A stretch of DNA of 64,000 bases from Andrena cerasifolii (Eukaryota; Arthropoda; Insecta; Hymenoptera; Andrenidae), in the NCBI RefSeq assembly GCF_050908995.1, contig NC_135122.1, positions 14,300,501 through 14,364,500 on the forward strand, in the 5' to 3' direction. Under the pieces are notes generated by a model. The model had not been told where the DNA came from, did no database searches, and was given only the letters and a program-made list of their open reading frames with translations. A program made the translations under genes and the position numbers. Below, piece by piece: positions 13,401 through 28,459 of the stretch. The first letter of the stretch is position 1, and each line of letters begins with the position of its first letter.

Positions 13401-16400
13401 GAATACATTCTAGAGGCCTTGAAATTGACACATGACTTTTTCATAACGATTGGGTTCTTCAGATGAGAATGGCAGCCGTTCAAAAATTGCTCTGCGTTAT
13501 TTTCCATAACTTTCTCATACTTCCTGTCCCATTGTCCTAAATTCGTCTTACCACCTTTTAGTAATATACAGGTTTTTTTTTAAACATCAATAATGCCGAA
13601 CCTTGTCCATTCATCACTTAATTATTATTTGTAATTGGTGATGTAATAAAGACATTATTATTATTATTCTAAGTAAATTGTACGTATAGGAAATTTGGTT
13701 AATCATTCTAAGAATACGGTGTGAAGCATAACTTCCAGGTTTTAATACGGAGGAATTCTACTAACAATTAATGAGAACGAAATTCGCTAGACTTTCGCTG
13801 AAACCATCAAACGCGATGAAGCTTATCAAACGCGTATCGTATTTGCCATTAGCTTAACACACAGGCTACAGTAATAACCCCTGGCGCCCCGTTGTCTGGC
13901 AGGGTTTTGGGGTAAAGTGTACGGCCACCGCGGGCCAGGATAATTATGAGAACGTGCAATTTATATCCAGCACGTGCGGCTTTCGCCTCTTCGATCTGTG
14001 CCGTGGAAACCTCTTGAAATCGTGGTGTTAACAGGTTCTGGAGCTCCTCTGGCACCGCAGCCTGCGACCAAGATGCATTAAACATCATCCATGCGCTGGA
14101 CGTCAATGCGATTCGCTGGTAAAGATTGAATACGTACGTTGGTGCACTAACAACGACGCGGGAGAAGCATCAGATTCAAGTGGCAGCCCCTTGAATCGGA
14201 GACATTAAGAAACTACTGTTCAGGGATTTCAGATTAATTTAGGAACTGTGAGGCCACGAAACCTCTATTTATAAACCGAAATTTAAATAAAAATCCTGTT
14301 TCTTCAGTCCAACTGGCGAAATATTGTGGAAAATTGAATATTACTGCCGACTGAACGTAGTCAAATCCTAGAATTCAACTCTTTTATCTGTAAAATTCTA
14401 TGGAATTAAAGATCTAAAACAAAAGTTAAATGTTTGTACCATAAGTATTGCTGTACTACCGCAGCACAGAATTTAGCAATCCCTAGTCAGTTCTTGTTAA
14501 TCTCAGAACGATAATTATTTATTGCTACGATTCTAAATTATGAAACCCCCTCTCGGTTGCACCCTGCACGTCGTTTTACCCTGCGCCTAAGTGTCACTAT
14601 TAAATTTAACAGACACTATGGTAAATGATATCGCTCCGTAGTACATCGCACCATTAATCCTGCTGTTTCTATTAAAGCCCATCGATTGAAGTATACCGCA
14701 GACACCCAAGCTTCCAAGCAAAGAGGATGGCCACAGAGCCCCCATCTGCAGTTGGCGTAGGGCGATAATAGCCGTCTACTTGAACCAACGATCGAAACAG
14801 TCCCTGAATCTCAGAGGGGCTCGATAGTGACGGATCTAGACGTGGATCAACATCATTGCAACGTTTCGCTGAATCGGGAGGCTGGTTGCGTGGCAGTAAA
14901 GCCTTCAGTGGCTCCAAGCAGCGTGCTGGGGAAGGCGAGGCGGATCCAAGGGGGCAATTATTGTTCCCCAAAGTCCCATCAGCGAGAGATATCGTCGCGG
15001 GCCATGGCAGGCCAAAGGTGTTCCTCTAAATTCTGCGGGACCCTCGGCGCCAGAGTATCGCTGCTTTCGCGTTAATAAGATCCGTGTAATTCGCCAAGGG
15101 TCGATTCCGTTCGTGGAAGCTCAATTTCCGTCCGTGAAGACCTCCTCCAACGAATCGAAGTTCCCTGGACGTTCCCTGGACGCTCGTTTGGCCCTCGGAA
15201 TTCCGAGTTTTCTCGTGGCTGTCGTTGATAAGCTCGTTGTCAATGTAATGCTTGGCAAAGCAGATTATACGACACGTTCTTTGCTCTCTCTTTATTCCAC
15301 TGCTGTTCTCTGAATATTCCAGTGTTCTTCGTCGTTCGTTTGGCTCAAGTTTCTGGGGCCTGTGTCGTGATGAATGATCGATGGCAGTCGTGACTTAGAT
15401 GGAGTCGGGGGAGCGAATGAGACGTGATATGCAAATGAAATGCATGAATTCATGTTAGAAGGTCGGTTAAATTGAAAGAGGAATAGAAATGTGAGTCCCG
15501 AAGTAATACTTTGAGAATAATATTAGAACTTCCAGTTCCACGGTGCTACTTGTTGCATAATGTTATTCAAAAAGATCGAAATTGCAGTTTTTACAAATTA
15601 CGAATAGAAAATTCGAAAGGTAAGCGACTACAATTCGAAACACATACTATTTGTCTTTCTCGAAATTCCATAATAAATTCACGTGCAAATTGAAAGCAAT
15701 ATTAGGGGTTTGCCAAATGAATAAATTTGTTTAAAAACACGGAAAGACAAAGAAAGGGTTATACAATCAATCTTCATAGACAGGAAAATAAAAATTAGTC
15801 AACGCATCCCCAATGTTTTCGATTAATTTAATATTCGGCTGCAAATGACGAGCCGCTTTCGAGCGACAAACTGAACTTTTAAAGTTGCGGTTCTATGACT
15901 TCAGGTTCACGCTGTGGCCAGCTCCGAGCCGGCGTGCGAAATAATTTCCACGGGAATAATACCTGGAAAAGGCGGTACGCCGCGTTGACGCTGAAAGAGC
16001 TGCAACCGGGATGCAACAACGTCCGCGCGCGTTGCATTGCCGATGCAGGCCAACCGGCCTCTCGCCCGTTGCCGTGCATACGTTCCTAATTTCACGAAAC
16101 GTCACCAAGCCAAGCACGGAACAATTTGGGATCGCCGAATCTGCATACCGACCGTTTCTCATCGTCATTGAAGATCACGAAGCATCTGCAGCGTTTATCC
16201 GTGACATCACAGGAATTCCTGATGCTTTCCCCAATTAATTTTCTCGCGGACCAGCCAACGCAGGCTCCCAAACTGGAATGTCTTGCGACAACATTACACA
16301 GACCTGGCGTAAAATAGTCGCGAGCGAACCCACATTCACGAAACCAATTCAATATGACGCATAATTCACCAACAACTGAGTTCCACGTACATATTATGCA

Positions 16401-18408
16401 GTGCTGGGAATATTTACCGCATTAGTCTGAAACGTACGCAGTACGCAGAATTTTCATAGCAATACGATTGATAAAATGATTCTTGCACAACTTATTTTTG
16501 CCAAGATGTGGGCTACACATTTTTGCAACAATACTTTGCTACTACTGCTCATAAGAGAGGGAGAGAGGTACAAGAGATAAAGTGTTTATTCGAGTGATGC
16601 AATAAATATTTCTACTACCGCAGTACACGTATTTATAATAAAACCTATAGTATTTATTAACACAATTTAACTAAGTTTAAATGGCCTATACCGAAGCAAT
16701 GATCCTACACTTTTCAATTCATTTCTCCATGCAAGATCATCACCCCCCAGCCTCTATTACGCCAATGACAGCATTGTTTCTAAGTAGAACAGTCGTTTAA
16801 ATTACGATATAAAGGGGCCAGTTCTTGGATTTCATATTTCCACCAAACTCTGGCGTGGTGGGAGTTGGCAGGAAAACATTATGTCATTCGGAATGGTACA
16901 GAAGGGACTGAGACGAGAAAGGAGGAGAGTGTAGAGCGACAAGCCCGGCACACGGCAACGAAAAATGTCCACGAATCCCAGGGGGGAGGACACATCCGAC
17001 ACGACGGTCAGGACCTTCCGCCGCGAGTGTTTCCGGTAGATTTTTGCCGCGGGGCATTCGATCAGCCGCATTCATCGCGTAAAATCCAAAATCGTTTTAC
17101 TGCAGCGTGCATCGACCACGAAACAATGACCTGTCCCCGGTTCGCTTTGTAACTTTTGCCTGGGGACGCAGTAAGGGATGTACGGGCGGGAAACCTGTGG
17201 GCGCTAACTCGCATACGAGTAGTCAGATCTTTTACAAACACGAATAGATAACCGCGCTGCCCCTCGGGATGAACTACGTTGACTGAAAGCAACGGAATTG
17301 GATGCGTCATTACTAGCCTGATGCTTTGTTGGATTTCTAGGATAGCGCACAGAGGGGATGGATAAAACGTTAACTACGATGCATTTTAGTACACAGACGC
17401 GAGATGAAGATACTGATATTTAGCCCTTAATTAGAAGGAGGAAAATTTCTTAGAGAGTACGTCAATTGCAGAAGTAGAGACGATTTATCGATTCCTTTGG
17501 CTTGTTATTTAGACATTACACAACGCGAATCACTCTATAGCTTCCAAACACGCGTCAGTATTGCAAAGTACCTATCCCGTAATAAAAGCTGCGGAAGCAA
17601 ACTTTTCACAGATATTTTAAATCAGGTGCCTACGAGACACACCGAAGCAATAAATGTATCAACTCGAGGGCAAAAGTAGCCGAGGGGAGATGAAAGTCCA
17701 TGGTTCCCCGAAGAACCTTGGTCACGCTTGAATATCGTGTTCCGTCAGAATTGAGCGATACAAATATTAGGCGAACACAACTTCCCTGTCCATTCGACCG
17801 TTTCGAATCGAATTTCGCTCGGTTAGTTCCATTGCGGGTGGGAAACAAAGGGGGCCGAAGCTTTCTCAATAACCGTCGCAGCAACTTCGCGGGGGAATAA
17901 ATTAACGTTCCCGTCGAGGATTTACGTGGAAAAACAAGAGGGCGGTAGAATTGAGCGCGGCGGCGGCTGGAGCAAGGTAAATAAAGCGGAGAGTTACACG
18001 CTGGAATAAGGTAAACTTGTCGCCCTGGGAAATTGATTAATGGAGATGCCGAGGCGACGCATAGGAGCGAGCGAGAGGCTGCAACTTTAAAACCGACCGC
18101 GGCCATTAATTACAGTTTAGGTGGGAAAGTTTTGTCGCGCACGGCCGATCGACGCTTTTCTGAAAAGTAAATTTGTGTAATATGGAGGGGGCGAGTGGGG
18201 GGGGGGCGGATGCAGCTATTCCAGGGACAACGAAGACGAATGAAGAGTCGCGAGAGGGTCCGGTCTGTGGGGAATGATTGATGAAAGGGAGAAAATGTCT
18301 CATTCGAGCCCCATTAATGCAGAGAATCGATTGAAATTGAACTTCTTAGATTTTACGCAGAATTTTTCTGTACGGTGTTAGAAAAACTGAAATATGGGAA
18401 GTTCTTTA

Positions 18409-19080
18409 AGGGCGGACGCACACCTATGGTAGGGAGGGTTAAAAACTGACAACCCTTTAGAATTTTTTTTAAAGAAAATGTAACATTATTACACCCGTGA
18501 TTTTTGTATTAATTACATGTCACATCATTGGCTGTAATACTTCACTTTTGTATGTAAAAATATTATTCGTATACCTAATACAATTATAGTGGCTGGTTCC
18601 AAAATATTCACTGCACTGGTTTGCGGCACCCACTCTCAATTAAACAGATTTTAGCTGGATGGAAAAAGCAAATTAGTTTATTAAAATATATTAACACACG
18701 CTGTTTTTGACAAGGCGGCTCTCAAAATAGTTATTTTTTAAAGAAATGGGAGCACATTGAATGAAACGTTCAATTTTCGGACATGAACACTTACCTTTTC
18801 ACGCAATAAAGAAAACTATGAATCAAATAAAAAATTCACCCTGCCAAGAACAGTATTTTTTAATATATTTTAAGAAACTAATTTGCTTTTTGTTTGCAGG
18901 TAAAATCTGTTTAATTGGGAGTGAGGGAATAATATTTTCGCATACAGAAATGAAGTAGTATAGCCAATGACGTGACATAATTAATAAAAAAATCACGGAT
19001 GCACTAATGTTAATACTTTCATAAAAAATTCTTAAAGAACCTCAGTTTTTAGGTCTCTCCAGGTGTATGCCCCCCTCCCT
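18409..19080. mobile_element. Foldback (snap-back) MITE, PIF/Harbinger-like by TTA flanks
   Basis: The two halves are imperfect reverse complements over about 250-300 bp each. The left end AGGGCGGACGCACACCT pairs with a right end whose reverse complement is AGGGAGGGGGGCATACACCT. The next blocks also pair in order: TTAAAAACTGA with CTAAAAACTGA, CCGTGATTTTTGTATTAATT with CCGTGATTTTTTTATTAATT, CATTGGCTGTAATACTTCA with CATTGGCTATACTACTTCA, and AATTAAACAGATTTTA with the same. The left arm has about 50 extra bases near 18570-18635. The turn is at about 18720-18840. TTA lies at 18406-18408 and again at 19081-19083, fitting a 3-bp TWA duplication as in PIF/Harbinger elements. No transposase is present. 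Superfamily is inferred from the duplication only. Confidence 0.72.
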
Positions 19081-22000
19081 TTAGGGTCCATCTATTACAA
19101 TACCTTAATTATATATTTAAAGTTTGAACATCTCGTGAAGGTGTTCCAAGTTATATCTACCAGTGTAGATGGGGCTTATTACCTACACTTTTTCAAGGTG
19201 TCGTTACAAATGGAACAGAAGGTTCTACCATTATTTAGTTTGATCTACTCTCACACACTACTGCAGCATTTCAAATTGGCTTTACCCTTGATACTAGATT
19301 TACAGCACAGCAGATCAAACTGTGTCGGTGAACAATTCGAAAAATTCGGAACCGTGCGTCATAGGTAGGTACGTGGGTATCGTAAATCGACTGATTCCCA
19401 TCTCGTCCCTGATCTCGATTTAGAGCGCAGCGCGTTCACGGGAATGCGTTGCACGTCAAAATGCAAAATGGAAACTGGTACCGTTGCAACCTGAATACCC
19501 ATGTTACAGCGAACTCTGGATCATAAACATTCGTTAAATAATCACTCTGAGCAGACACTAAAGTAAACTTTTCAATTCTTAGAAATACTTTCCCCTGGGC
19601 ATTGCCATAAAAAAAAGTTCCTTCCGAAGAGGCTTTCTAAATTGAAATGAACCATAAGGAGAAACTTCCAGGAAATTTGAGTAGGAATCGGTTAATAGAG
19701 ACGGCGCGCCAAAAGAATAAGCAGCGAAATTAAACGAAGCAATTAGGGGCTGGACGAACAATAATTTTTCGTTCGGGATAACGGGGATCCGCGTTCGACG
19801 TGAATTCAACGGCCGAATTCTTCGTGGAATACGAGGCAGCGCCAGCCAACGTAGGATATCGTTTTCAACGGTGCAATTAAGCTTCGAGCTGCAATCAATT
19901 TGCTCGGCCTCATTAGTGGCTCAGTGAACAATGGGATATTGTGTAGCGAGTTTCGGAGGAAAGGGGGATGCCCCGCGACGATAATTCTGGCCGAAAAAAA
20001 TTCGGGCTCCTCCCCTTCTTGGCGGAAGGAGCCGCAGGTCGAAACGGTGAGAAGGGTGGCTGGTGACGGTTAATTCGACGGCGGTGGTAGAAACAAGCGG
20101 GGCGTCCTCCCTTTCGAGTGCATTTCTAAGATCTGGCTGGGAGCCAGGCTTGTGCGGCGCAGGGGAACAAAAACACTTTTGACCCGATCGCAGGATGTCT
20201 GCCTTAGATGTCGAAAAGGAAGGCCAAGGAACGAAGGGAGTGGAAAAATGGCTGAGCTTGAAACGTCTCGCGGAAATCCGGCTAGACTGGCTTGGGTCGA
20301 CGTTTGTTTATTCCGTTGGGGCAGCGAGGGGGTAATTATGCGATATGGCTGGCCTACAGTTCGATATTCGATGCTTCAGTAGTCACAAGTGTAATAGGGT
20401 AGACGTTAAATGTAAATAGATACTTGGGCGTAGATGTGGTCACAGAATGGGGAGACTTTTTGTATTCTCTTGCAAGAAGGAGGATAGGTGAAAAGCGTGT
20501 TAATGCTATAAGAGAATTATATTTGATGGGATTTGTATCCGAACTGGAGAATACACAAGCCACGTAATTGAATTCTATAAATTGAGTGGGTATTAGAGTT
20601 TATCCACTCGTTTCTTGTGGCTGAACTTGATTCAAATATATGTATATTCTTCACGATTGCGTTTCATGTATATCTACCTATTATCGATGTATTTATTTTC
20701 TCCTCGTTGCCACGTTGCAAGTACCTGCTCTTCTAAATCGCGATTCTTTCAACTGTTCAAGTTCGAAATTTAAAGGACAATTAGCAAAAGAGTCCGGCCG
20801 GGTTTAGAATGCAAATTGGTGGAGTAAAGCGCGCGTGCAATTTTATTTCACGGCGCTCCCCCTTTCCCTTGCAACTTACTGCATGGCCCTCTGGCAACGA
20901 GAACAACGCGCACGCTATTTAGTTAACTATTATTATTTGCCCACTCCGCCGAATTTCTCCTTTGCCTGAGCCTCTCTGCTGTTAATGAACCGTATTCTCG
21001 CGGAATAATTGAATCGTCATTAAATTAACTAGTAACCCACTCCGAGAATGTGCGCCGCAGAATTAATTTGACAAAGCGTCGGAAATTCTGATCTTTCTCT
21101 AATGTTCCTCGATGGTAATATTAAACGTAAAATTAATCAGCGCGGGGACCTCAGCAACCTTTAAGCACGTCGCGTTCGAAACGCGAATAGGTATGCGGAT
21201 GGTGGGGGAAGGGAATTAAACATGCAAATCAGTGGAATAAAATGTCCGACTGAATGAGCAACGATACGAGCACAATCTGTTTTAATGCATTTTTCGCGTG
21301 CACGGTGAACAATTCGAATCTAAACCGGCTCGAGCCTGAAACTTATTGTTCTAGCCCGGCCCAAGTAGTTACGGTCCGCATGCATCCAGACGCGACGATA
21401 TTATCTATTCAACTGGAACCTGGCCTTCCTTTATTGGAATCCTCTCTTTCCCCGCCGCGCATCCTGACTTCTGGATATTTCTTTTCGCTTTGTTTAACGA
21501 AGTGGTCTGATTACTTTGCTTGAAGCGATTTCACGAAAGCTTTTCCGGAGCCTGTGCTCAGGGAATGATGGTCTTTTATATTCGAGCAAGTAAGATGCAA
21601 GATTTCTTCGTACCTTTACTCCGTCATGGACGAAACGCGAATTCCTTTTCAAGGAATGGATTTGAATTTATGGTTATTCGTGAGATCGCTTAGAAATGTG
21701 AATTTTTAACGCGATTTCTGACGAGAATACATTTTACGGCTTCGCTAGAGTTTTCTGGAGTTATGTTTTTAGTCTCATAGCGATCCCTTAATATTTACTC
21801 ACTTATCGCAATTTATGTTTAAAGAAGTAATGATTTCGGACGATGAAAAATTTTTTGTTTATAATTTTTTGCTCGAATAGAAATGATTCGATACACAAAC
21901 TGTAAATAGAAAAAATGTGTGCCGTGACGAGCTTTGCAACACTATATTTTTTCAAATGCAGTTTAATAATATTTAATTTTCCAATATTTCTTAGCGTTTG

Positions 22001-25000
22001 GACAATACTTTTTCGCAATTTCGAGCGCTAGTCCCCTTATTGCATCCGAGCCCTCAATTGATGACCACTTATATCGAACGAGGTAAATTTTGATCAATCT
22101 ATTAGAGCGTGGACCAGAGAAACAAAAGTTTAAGAGTTACTCTTAATTTTATGTACGTTAGAGGCAGCCCTCTAAAAAGTACACTCCTAAAGTCGGTGTA
22201 ATGCATTCGCGACCCTCTACGCTTTGACAGAACTGGCCGTACGTGTTTGAGTTACGTAGAAGCGAGGTGGCAAATACCATTTGTCGCGTAACTTTACTCT
22301 CTGCCCGCATAAAAGGGGCAGAAGTGTACGTTAAAGTTGCCCTGGATCATGTTCAAGAAGCTAGCGTGCTTTTGAATTGAAAGTCAGCCCTACACTATGT
22401 CCACGAGCGTGGAAAGCAAAATCGAAAATCGACCAATCTGTCACTATGTTTTAGCGTTGCACATAATTTGAATTGAGAGACTCGACATTTTTAACTTCTC
22501 GTATATTTTAGCTCCTTTCTTATGCAAAAAATATAGATATTTTCGATGGAATTATCTGCCCCCGCTAATACATCTCGTTTAATGAAGAACTCATTGATTT
22601 TCTATGAGTAACCAAGTATGGAATTTCTTCAAATTCAGAAATTCATGGGAACCCCTTTACTAACAACAGAAGTGAAAAATCTGGAATCTAGAATGCAATA
22701 TTGGAGTTCTTAAGCAGAAATAGTAAACCTAACAAACTTTCTTAATCCTAACACTTCTTTCAACAAAAAGAAATCTCTAAATCACATAGCAACTTCCATT
22801 ATCTGAATACTTTCCACCTTACGCTCAGTACAATCCATCAACTATTTCCTATAACCAATCTCAACCCCATTCCCTTACGTCGCATTAAACCGAGAATTTA
22901 CCCTGAATCCCGCCCTGGAAACAGACCACACAAGTTCCAATCCTTCTTCCAGAGAAGACCCCCGCACAGTTCCGTGCAGGTGCACGAGTTTCCACTCGAA
23001 CAGCAGCAAAATGTTTCTCTGCGACGCCAGACGCGGAGGTTGCCCGAGATGTCTGCGTAAGCAGATAAGGGCCGTTCCCATCGCTTGTCCGTCGTAACTT
23101 TCGAGGGCTCTAACCCGTGTTTCCTCCTTTCCCAAGCCTCTCAACCGCGCAATACTGCGTGCAATATTGCTGTTTGCATGCTGCTCTTGAGTTTACCTGG
23201 CCAGGATAGCCCGTCACGTGGACAAGCAACACCGGTTAGCCGCGGTTCTTTTGTAGGAGACGCGGAAGGGGGGTGGTTTTCGTGTGGGCGAACCGAAAGG
23301 GGACGAACGATGCACTACGGATGTAATAAGTTTGTAATTGAAACCGGTAGGGCACAAAGTGGGGCGCCTGAGTGCCTCTCCCTTTTAGCTACCGCCCGTG
23401 CCTCTCTCCTTTCCTTCTCATCTTTTATTAGCCAACGGTGGCTAGGATCGCGGCGTGCTCGTTTTCCTCGCCTTCCTTTAGCTTGCTTTCAGCCTTTCGT
23501 AGGTTTCATAGGCTCGTTGATGCATGGTAATGCAGAAATATTATTATTAATACCACTAATTCGTGGCTTGTCGCTGGTATATGGTGGATTGGAGTATTGA
23601 ATCCTTGCTTATGTTAATGTATTAGGACCTGCGTCACATGTGCTGTGGATAAAATGAATTGATTCGTTTGTAAAAAATTTTATAAATGGCCTAGTTAGCA
23701 GCTTAATATGACGTATAAAGTTGGCCTAAAGCTTTTTAGATAGGTACCTCGTACATATTAGTTTAATTTTTCATTTCTATGTTGCATGATCCTCCCCACT
23801 TCCTTTCTCAATTTAACAATTCCTATTCAATATCTGCGATTTTCTGAAACAGTTGTAAAAATGAAATATATTCTACGCGTTCATTTTGTCGCGAGTAATC
23901 GCCATTGCACGGTTAATTTCGCCCAATTTGCATTCGCAGCGCGCCCACCCAATTATACAAAACAAATTTGTATTTCTTCGGACGCTATATCGTCGAATAA
24001 AGTACGCTCGATCACGAGCTTTTCCACGACGATCACGCGCCAAAATTTCGCACGGCGACCAGCTAATTACATTCCAAAATTACGAGCTTCGTTAACGCCG
24101 CTGCGGAAATTCTGGCCAAATTTTTAATTGCCAGCAGCGACGCATTCCTCCACGAACCAGCGGCGCTTCATAAAAAACATTTAATTTTCCAACAGAATTT
24201 TTAACTCGGAAGCGAATCGAACATGCTGAACCACTCTTTAATAATAATAATACCATTGTAACATTATATCTTAGCGCAACTATTCGAGAAGCACGTTAAA
24301 TAGAATATCCTCCAGAAATTCATATAAAAAACTGACAATCGCCGTACAAATTCCGAGGCCATCGAAGAAGAGCTTAGAAACATTTTTTCCACAGGGTAGT
24401 ACGAACGAGGCTGTTTTTCCTCAAGAATCGACACGATCGAGCGAACCCTTGTGCCTCGTTTCACGCGTGGCTCTTAAGGGTGAGCGACGACACAGGCCTT
24501 GTTACCCCACGTAACGCCGGATGCGTTCATTTAAGTGCTCAAGGGGGAGACGGGTCGAACCTTTAATAAGTCGTGGGATATCTACCCCTACGGGTCTACG
24601 TCCCTCGAAAGGGTAAACGTTGAGGAGGAGCTAGTGTTCTAACCGTGTATCTCGTGTAATACCTGGACGTCGATTTAACTACACGAGCACTTCCTGCTTT
24701 ATTCAAAATAATAGCACGGTATACAGGAAATTGTGTCGTCCCATGGAGGCTTCATGAATTATTGAACTAGGCCGTCAGAAAATGTCCGAAGGCGCCTCAA
24801 TAGCGTTATTTAATAAGTAACGATGCGAGTGCTGAGGTCAACTACGTGGACCGAGTGAAACTGTTTCACTCATTATTAAACACGTACTGTTTAGCAACAT
24901 GTATGTGGAAGTAGACAGTCGATTTTACAGAATTTCATCATCATCTCTATGCTACACTGATTGTGAATTGAGTTACCTCCAGCCACATAAAGTAAAGAAA

Positions 25001-28000
25001 CTACATCCTCATTTAGCGGTGAATTTACGAAAGGAAGACGAAGCAAAAAGGGTGCAGGTGGAGAAATGTGACCATGTTCCTGTCGCCTGATAAAAATCAA
25101 CGCCTAAGATAGGAAAGTGGGAGCTGAAAGCCAGTAGATTCACCAGCGCTTTGATCAGTACCTTGACATCGTGCTTGGACCCTGGATTGTTCAACCATGC
25201 GCAGGAAATCTACGAGGCGATCACTGGCGCGCGTAGGTATGTACGTGCAGGCGTGTACGCACACGCGTACGGTCCATTTGTTGCGTACATTTTCCCGCGC
25301 TCTTCCAGTTACTTCAGCCATAGGTGACGAATAGGGAAAGAGGATGCGCTTGGAAGCGGGGTTTAACAAGCCACCTCAGTAAACGAGTCATTGTCGGCCC
25401 TTTAGTCCCCGCGGCAAAGGGACGCCGTGAAATTGTGCGCAGCCACGTAATCGACACCCTCGCTTTGCTCTCGATACGCGTCTTTGAAGAGAATATTCCA
25501 GCGCGCCGCTGTCCAAGCTGGCAATTGAAAGTCGCAATCAACGCCGTACATGCAGCTCCATCGAGGAGAATTTTAGGTAATTCATGCGTCCTCTTTCTGT
25601 GCACCGTGGAAGGAAGGTTTGTGTTATGAAAAGGTGCGATTAGAATGTAACTGCGATTGGTATGTGAGCAACTGTTCCATAGTTGTTTGATTTTATATGC
25701 GAAATGCAATGGAGGGTATTAATCTGTTTGGAAAAAGATTGTACATATATTTTGTGAGAAATGTTTTTCTTAACGTAATTGATGTGTTCTAGCAGCTTAA
25801 TTTATCGACTTTTGTTGTATGAAAATTTCCAATAATTGATTTGGCGCAGTTGTGCATACAATCAGGATATCCTGGGTAATTCAAATTAGATGTTGTATAA
25901 TTAATAATTGCATTTTGTTAAATATTATATCACAGGCATGCGATTCGTATAATGAAACAAACACGCATTGATTTCTATGCAATAATTATTATCTCTATGT
26001 TGAAATTCTCATAAATTAACATACATTTTCGATGTGTATCTATAATAATTAATTCCGTGTAAGTATTTGAAAATGAAAGAGAAACATATCTAGTTCGTGT
26101 TGTTTTCTAGAACCCTCATTTGCATACGGATTGAAATATAATTTTAATAATTCCGAGCTTCAGCGTGCAAACACATATTTAGAATAAAATATCATGCAGT
26201 ACTATATTTCATACGCCACTGTAATTACTTGTATCCGTGTGGTGTTAAATCGTCGTTTTAAAATAATTACAATGCAGATAAGATTACTAAATTCGAGTAA
26301 ACCGAATTGTTACACTGCAACTCGGTTTAAACGTTACCATTTATTGAAGTTGCATGTAGGTCCACGCCCCGATAATTGAAGTGACTTCGAGTACTGCTAC
26401 CCGTTCGACAAAAACCATTCTTGGGAGAAGCAGCAATTATTTGGACGTGCAATGGCGCCCTTTTATTCGAGCGATTTAACTCCATTAATCAACACTGACG
26501 CTGCTCCTCGGAAAATCAAAATCGAATTAACTGTATTCTCTCCTCCTTCGATTCAGGGTTTATTTACAGACTTTCCACAACTCAAGCTTTTCCCTCTACT
26601 TTTACGACAAACACATTACCCTACATATTCCAATATTTACCTCCACTTTCAAAATCCCCAATATAAATAAGAAAAGTATAAAAATCATTCTTTAAATTAG
26701 CTCCAAAAGAAAATTAAAGAACCCACAAGCACTATTATTCTTTCCTCTAACCCTCGATCAAACATTCAACCTTCAATAACTGCATCAAAGTATATAAAGT
26801 TCAACTTTCAGAAGTGAAAATCATTTGACGAGACGTTTACCCGTTCAAACCCTCATTGCCGCGCGAGTGTCGAGTTAATCCAACGATGAAGAGCATAGAC
26901 TCGACGCGGATAATTAGCGAGACGGCAATTAAATTGAAGAATACCGGTGCGGAGTGCACTTTCGAGACGACGAGGTATTAGACAGCCGTCAGAAGAAAAA
27001 AAAAGGAGGAGTGGAAAACGGAGCAGGGAGATTTACGGCCTGAAAGAAAGCAATCCTCTCGCGACGACGCATTAGTCGTTATTGTTTTTCCTCGACGACA
27101 CTCTCGCGCTCGTCGCCGTTGAAAAACAACGCGTCGACTGTGATTTGAGTGAAACGAAGGGACGAAAGGAGCACCGGGAAGCTTTCATCGGTCGCGCGAC
27201 GAATCGATAATGTGGGTTATCGCCGCTGTGAATTAATATTAACATATCGACGCAACGAGGATAAACGCCGGCACCGAATCCACGTATGTGCAGCAATTAA
27301 TGGACGAAGTTAATTAATAGTAGCCTGGCACAGTGCCCGGTTAACATTATAATCACGTTTTCTGATGCACCGCTCGAAATCCAATTCGCTGTAACGCAAT
27401 TTCAAACAGAGTACAATATTTAGTGTGGTAAATATCGCAAGTGTGTGAGAATAATCTTCTTTGGATGCGATTAAGAAAGTAGTCTGTACAGTGTTAATTT
27501 CTCTTCCCCCACTAGTGTATTCCTAAACCGAAGTCTCAGATTGCACAATGTGAAAATTAAAGGTTCCTCGATTTGTTTCAAGGCGAAAAATTCATACGTA
27601 TACAAGTTCCTTTATATATTTTGAGAGATGAGATAATTAGGGGATCAAAGTTTTAATTAATAAAAATTAAATTTGTAGCTCACCAACTAGAATTTCATGA
27701 TTATTAATTCATAATATACTCGATTTAAATACGCACCTAGCCCATTTCTCAATGCAACACTCAGCGAAGCGGTAGAAATCCATGAATCATTCACAAGACG
27801 AAACTAAGTGACATTTTTTAAAACTTCCTCTCGCGCGCACACCGAATAAAGAAATGTTTCTAACTTGGCACGAATGGTGCGGTAGGTTGTTCTCGAAATT
27901 CAACATCGGGGTTTCGCAGTTGGAAGTGCAACCAGAGGGGTTTCCTCGCGTTTTATCGGTAGAATGTAGTCGATGCATCCTCGGCGGGCGCATAGAACGA

Positions 28001-28459
28001 AAAATTTCGCTCGGCTTTCCGTCGTGGCCCTCGGCTACGCTACAGGAAATTCAATTCCCGCGTCAACAGAGGCGAATTTATCGCACGGACGAGAGGAGGG
28101 ACAGCCAAGGGTGGCGGCCACCCCGTATGAATACAGAAGGAACTCTCCTCTGGTCGAACTCCAATTCGCCCTCCCGATAATACTTTTCGCCGTTGCTCTC
28201 CGCGTAATGCGTTCGTTTCGTAAATCGAAGGTCCTCCGCGAACAGCGGTAAGAAAGTTCGAGACGCCCTTTCGATCTCACCCAAGAAAAGGAAGGGAATG
28301 CGCTCTCGCTCCTTTCGTATTCGCGTACGAATCGCCGTTGGACAGGGGAGTCGCGACTGAATTCAATCCGCGACGATTGCAGGGCTACGGAGCTTGCATT
28401 TTTGGTACGGTTTGTGAGGATAGCGCGCGATTTCGATTTTAGTCTTCCAACGAAGGGGG

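Noticed and set aside
13849..14106. 85-residue minus-strand frame with a somewhat coding look
   Set aside because: No hydrophobic or domain signature, no splice sites or poly(A) signal placed sensibly, no family match.
17630..18106. 158-residue minus-strand open frame
   Set aside because: No domain, no signal peptide, no splice signals that fit, and overlapping frames on the other strand; GC-rich intronic chance ORF.
23085..23600. 171-residue plus-strand open frame, the longest in the window
   Set aside because: It starts at a TTG, not ATG, and its composition is Ser/Arg/Leu-rich without any recognisable domain.
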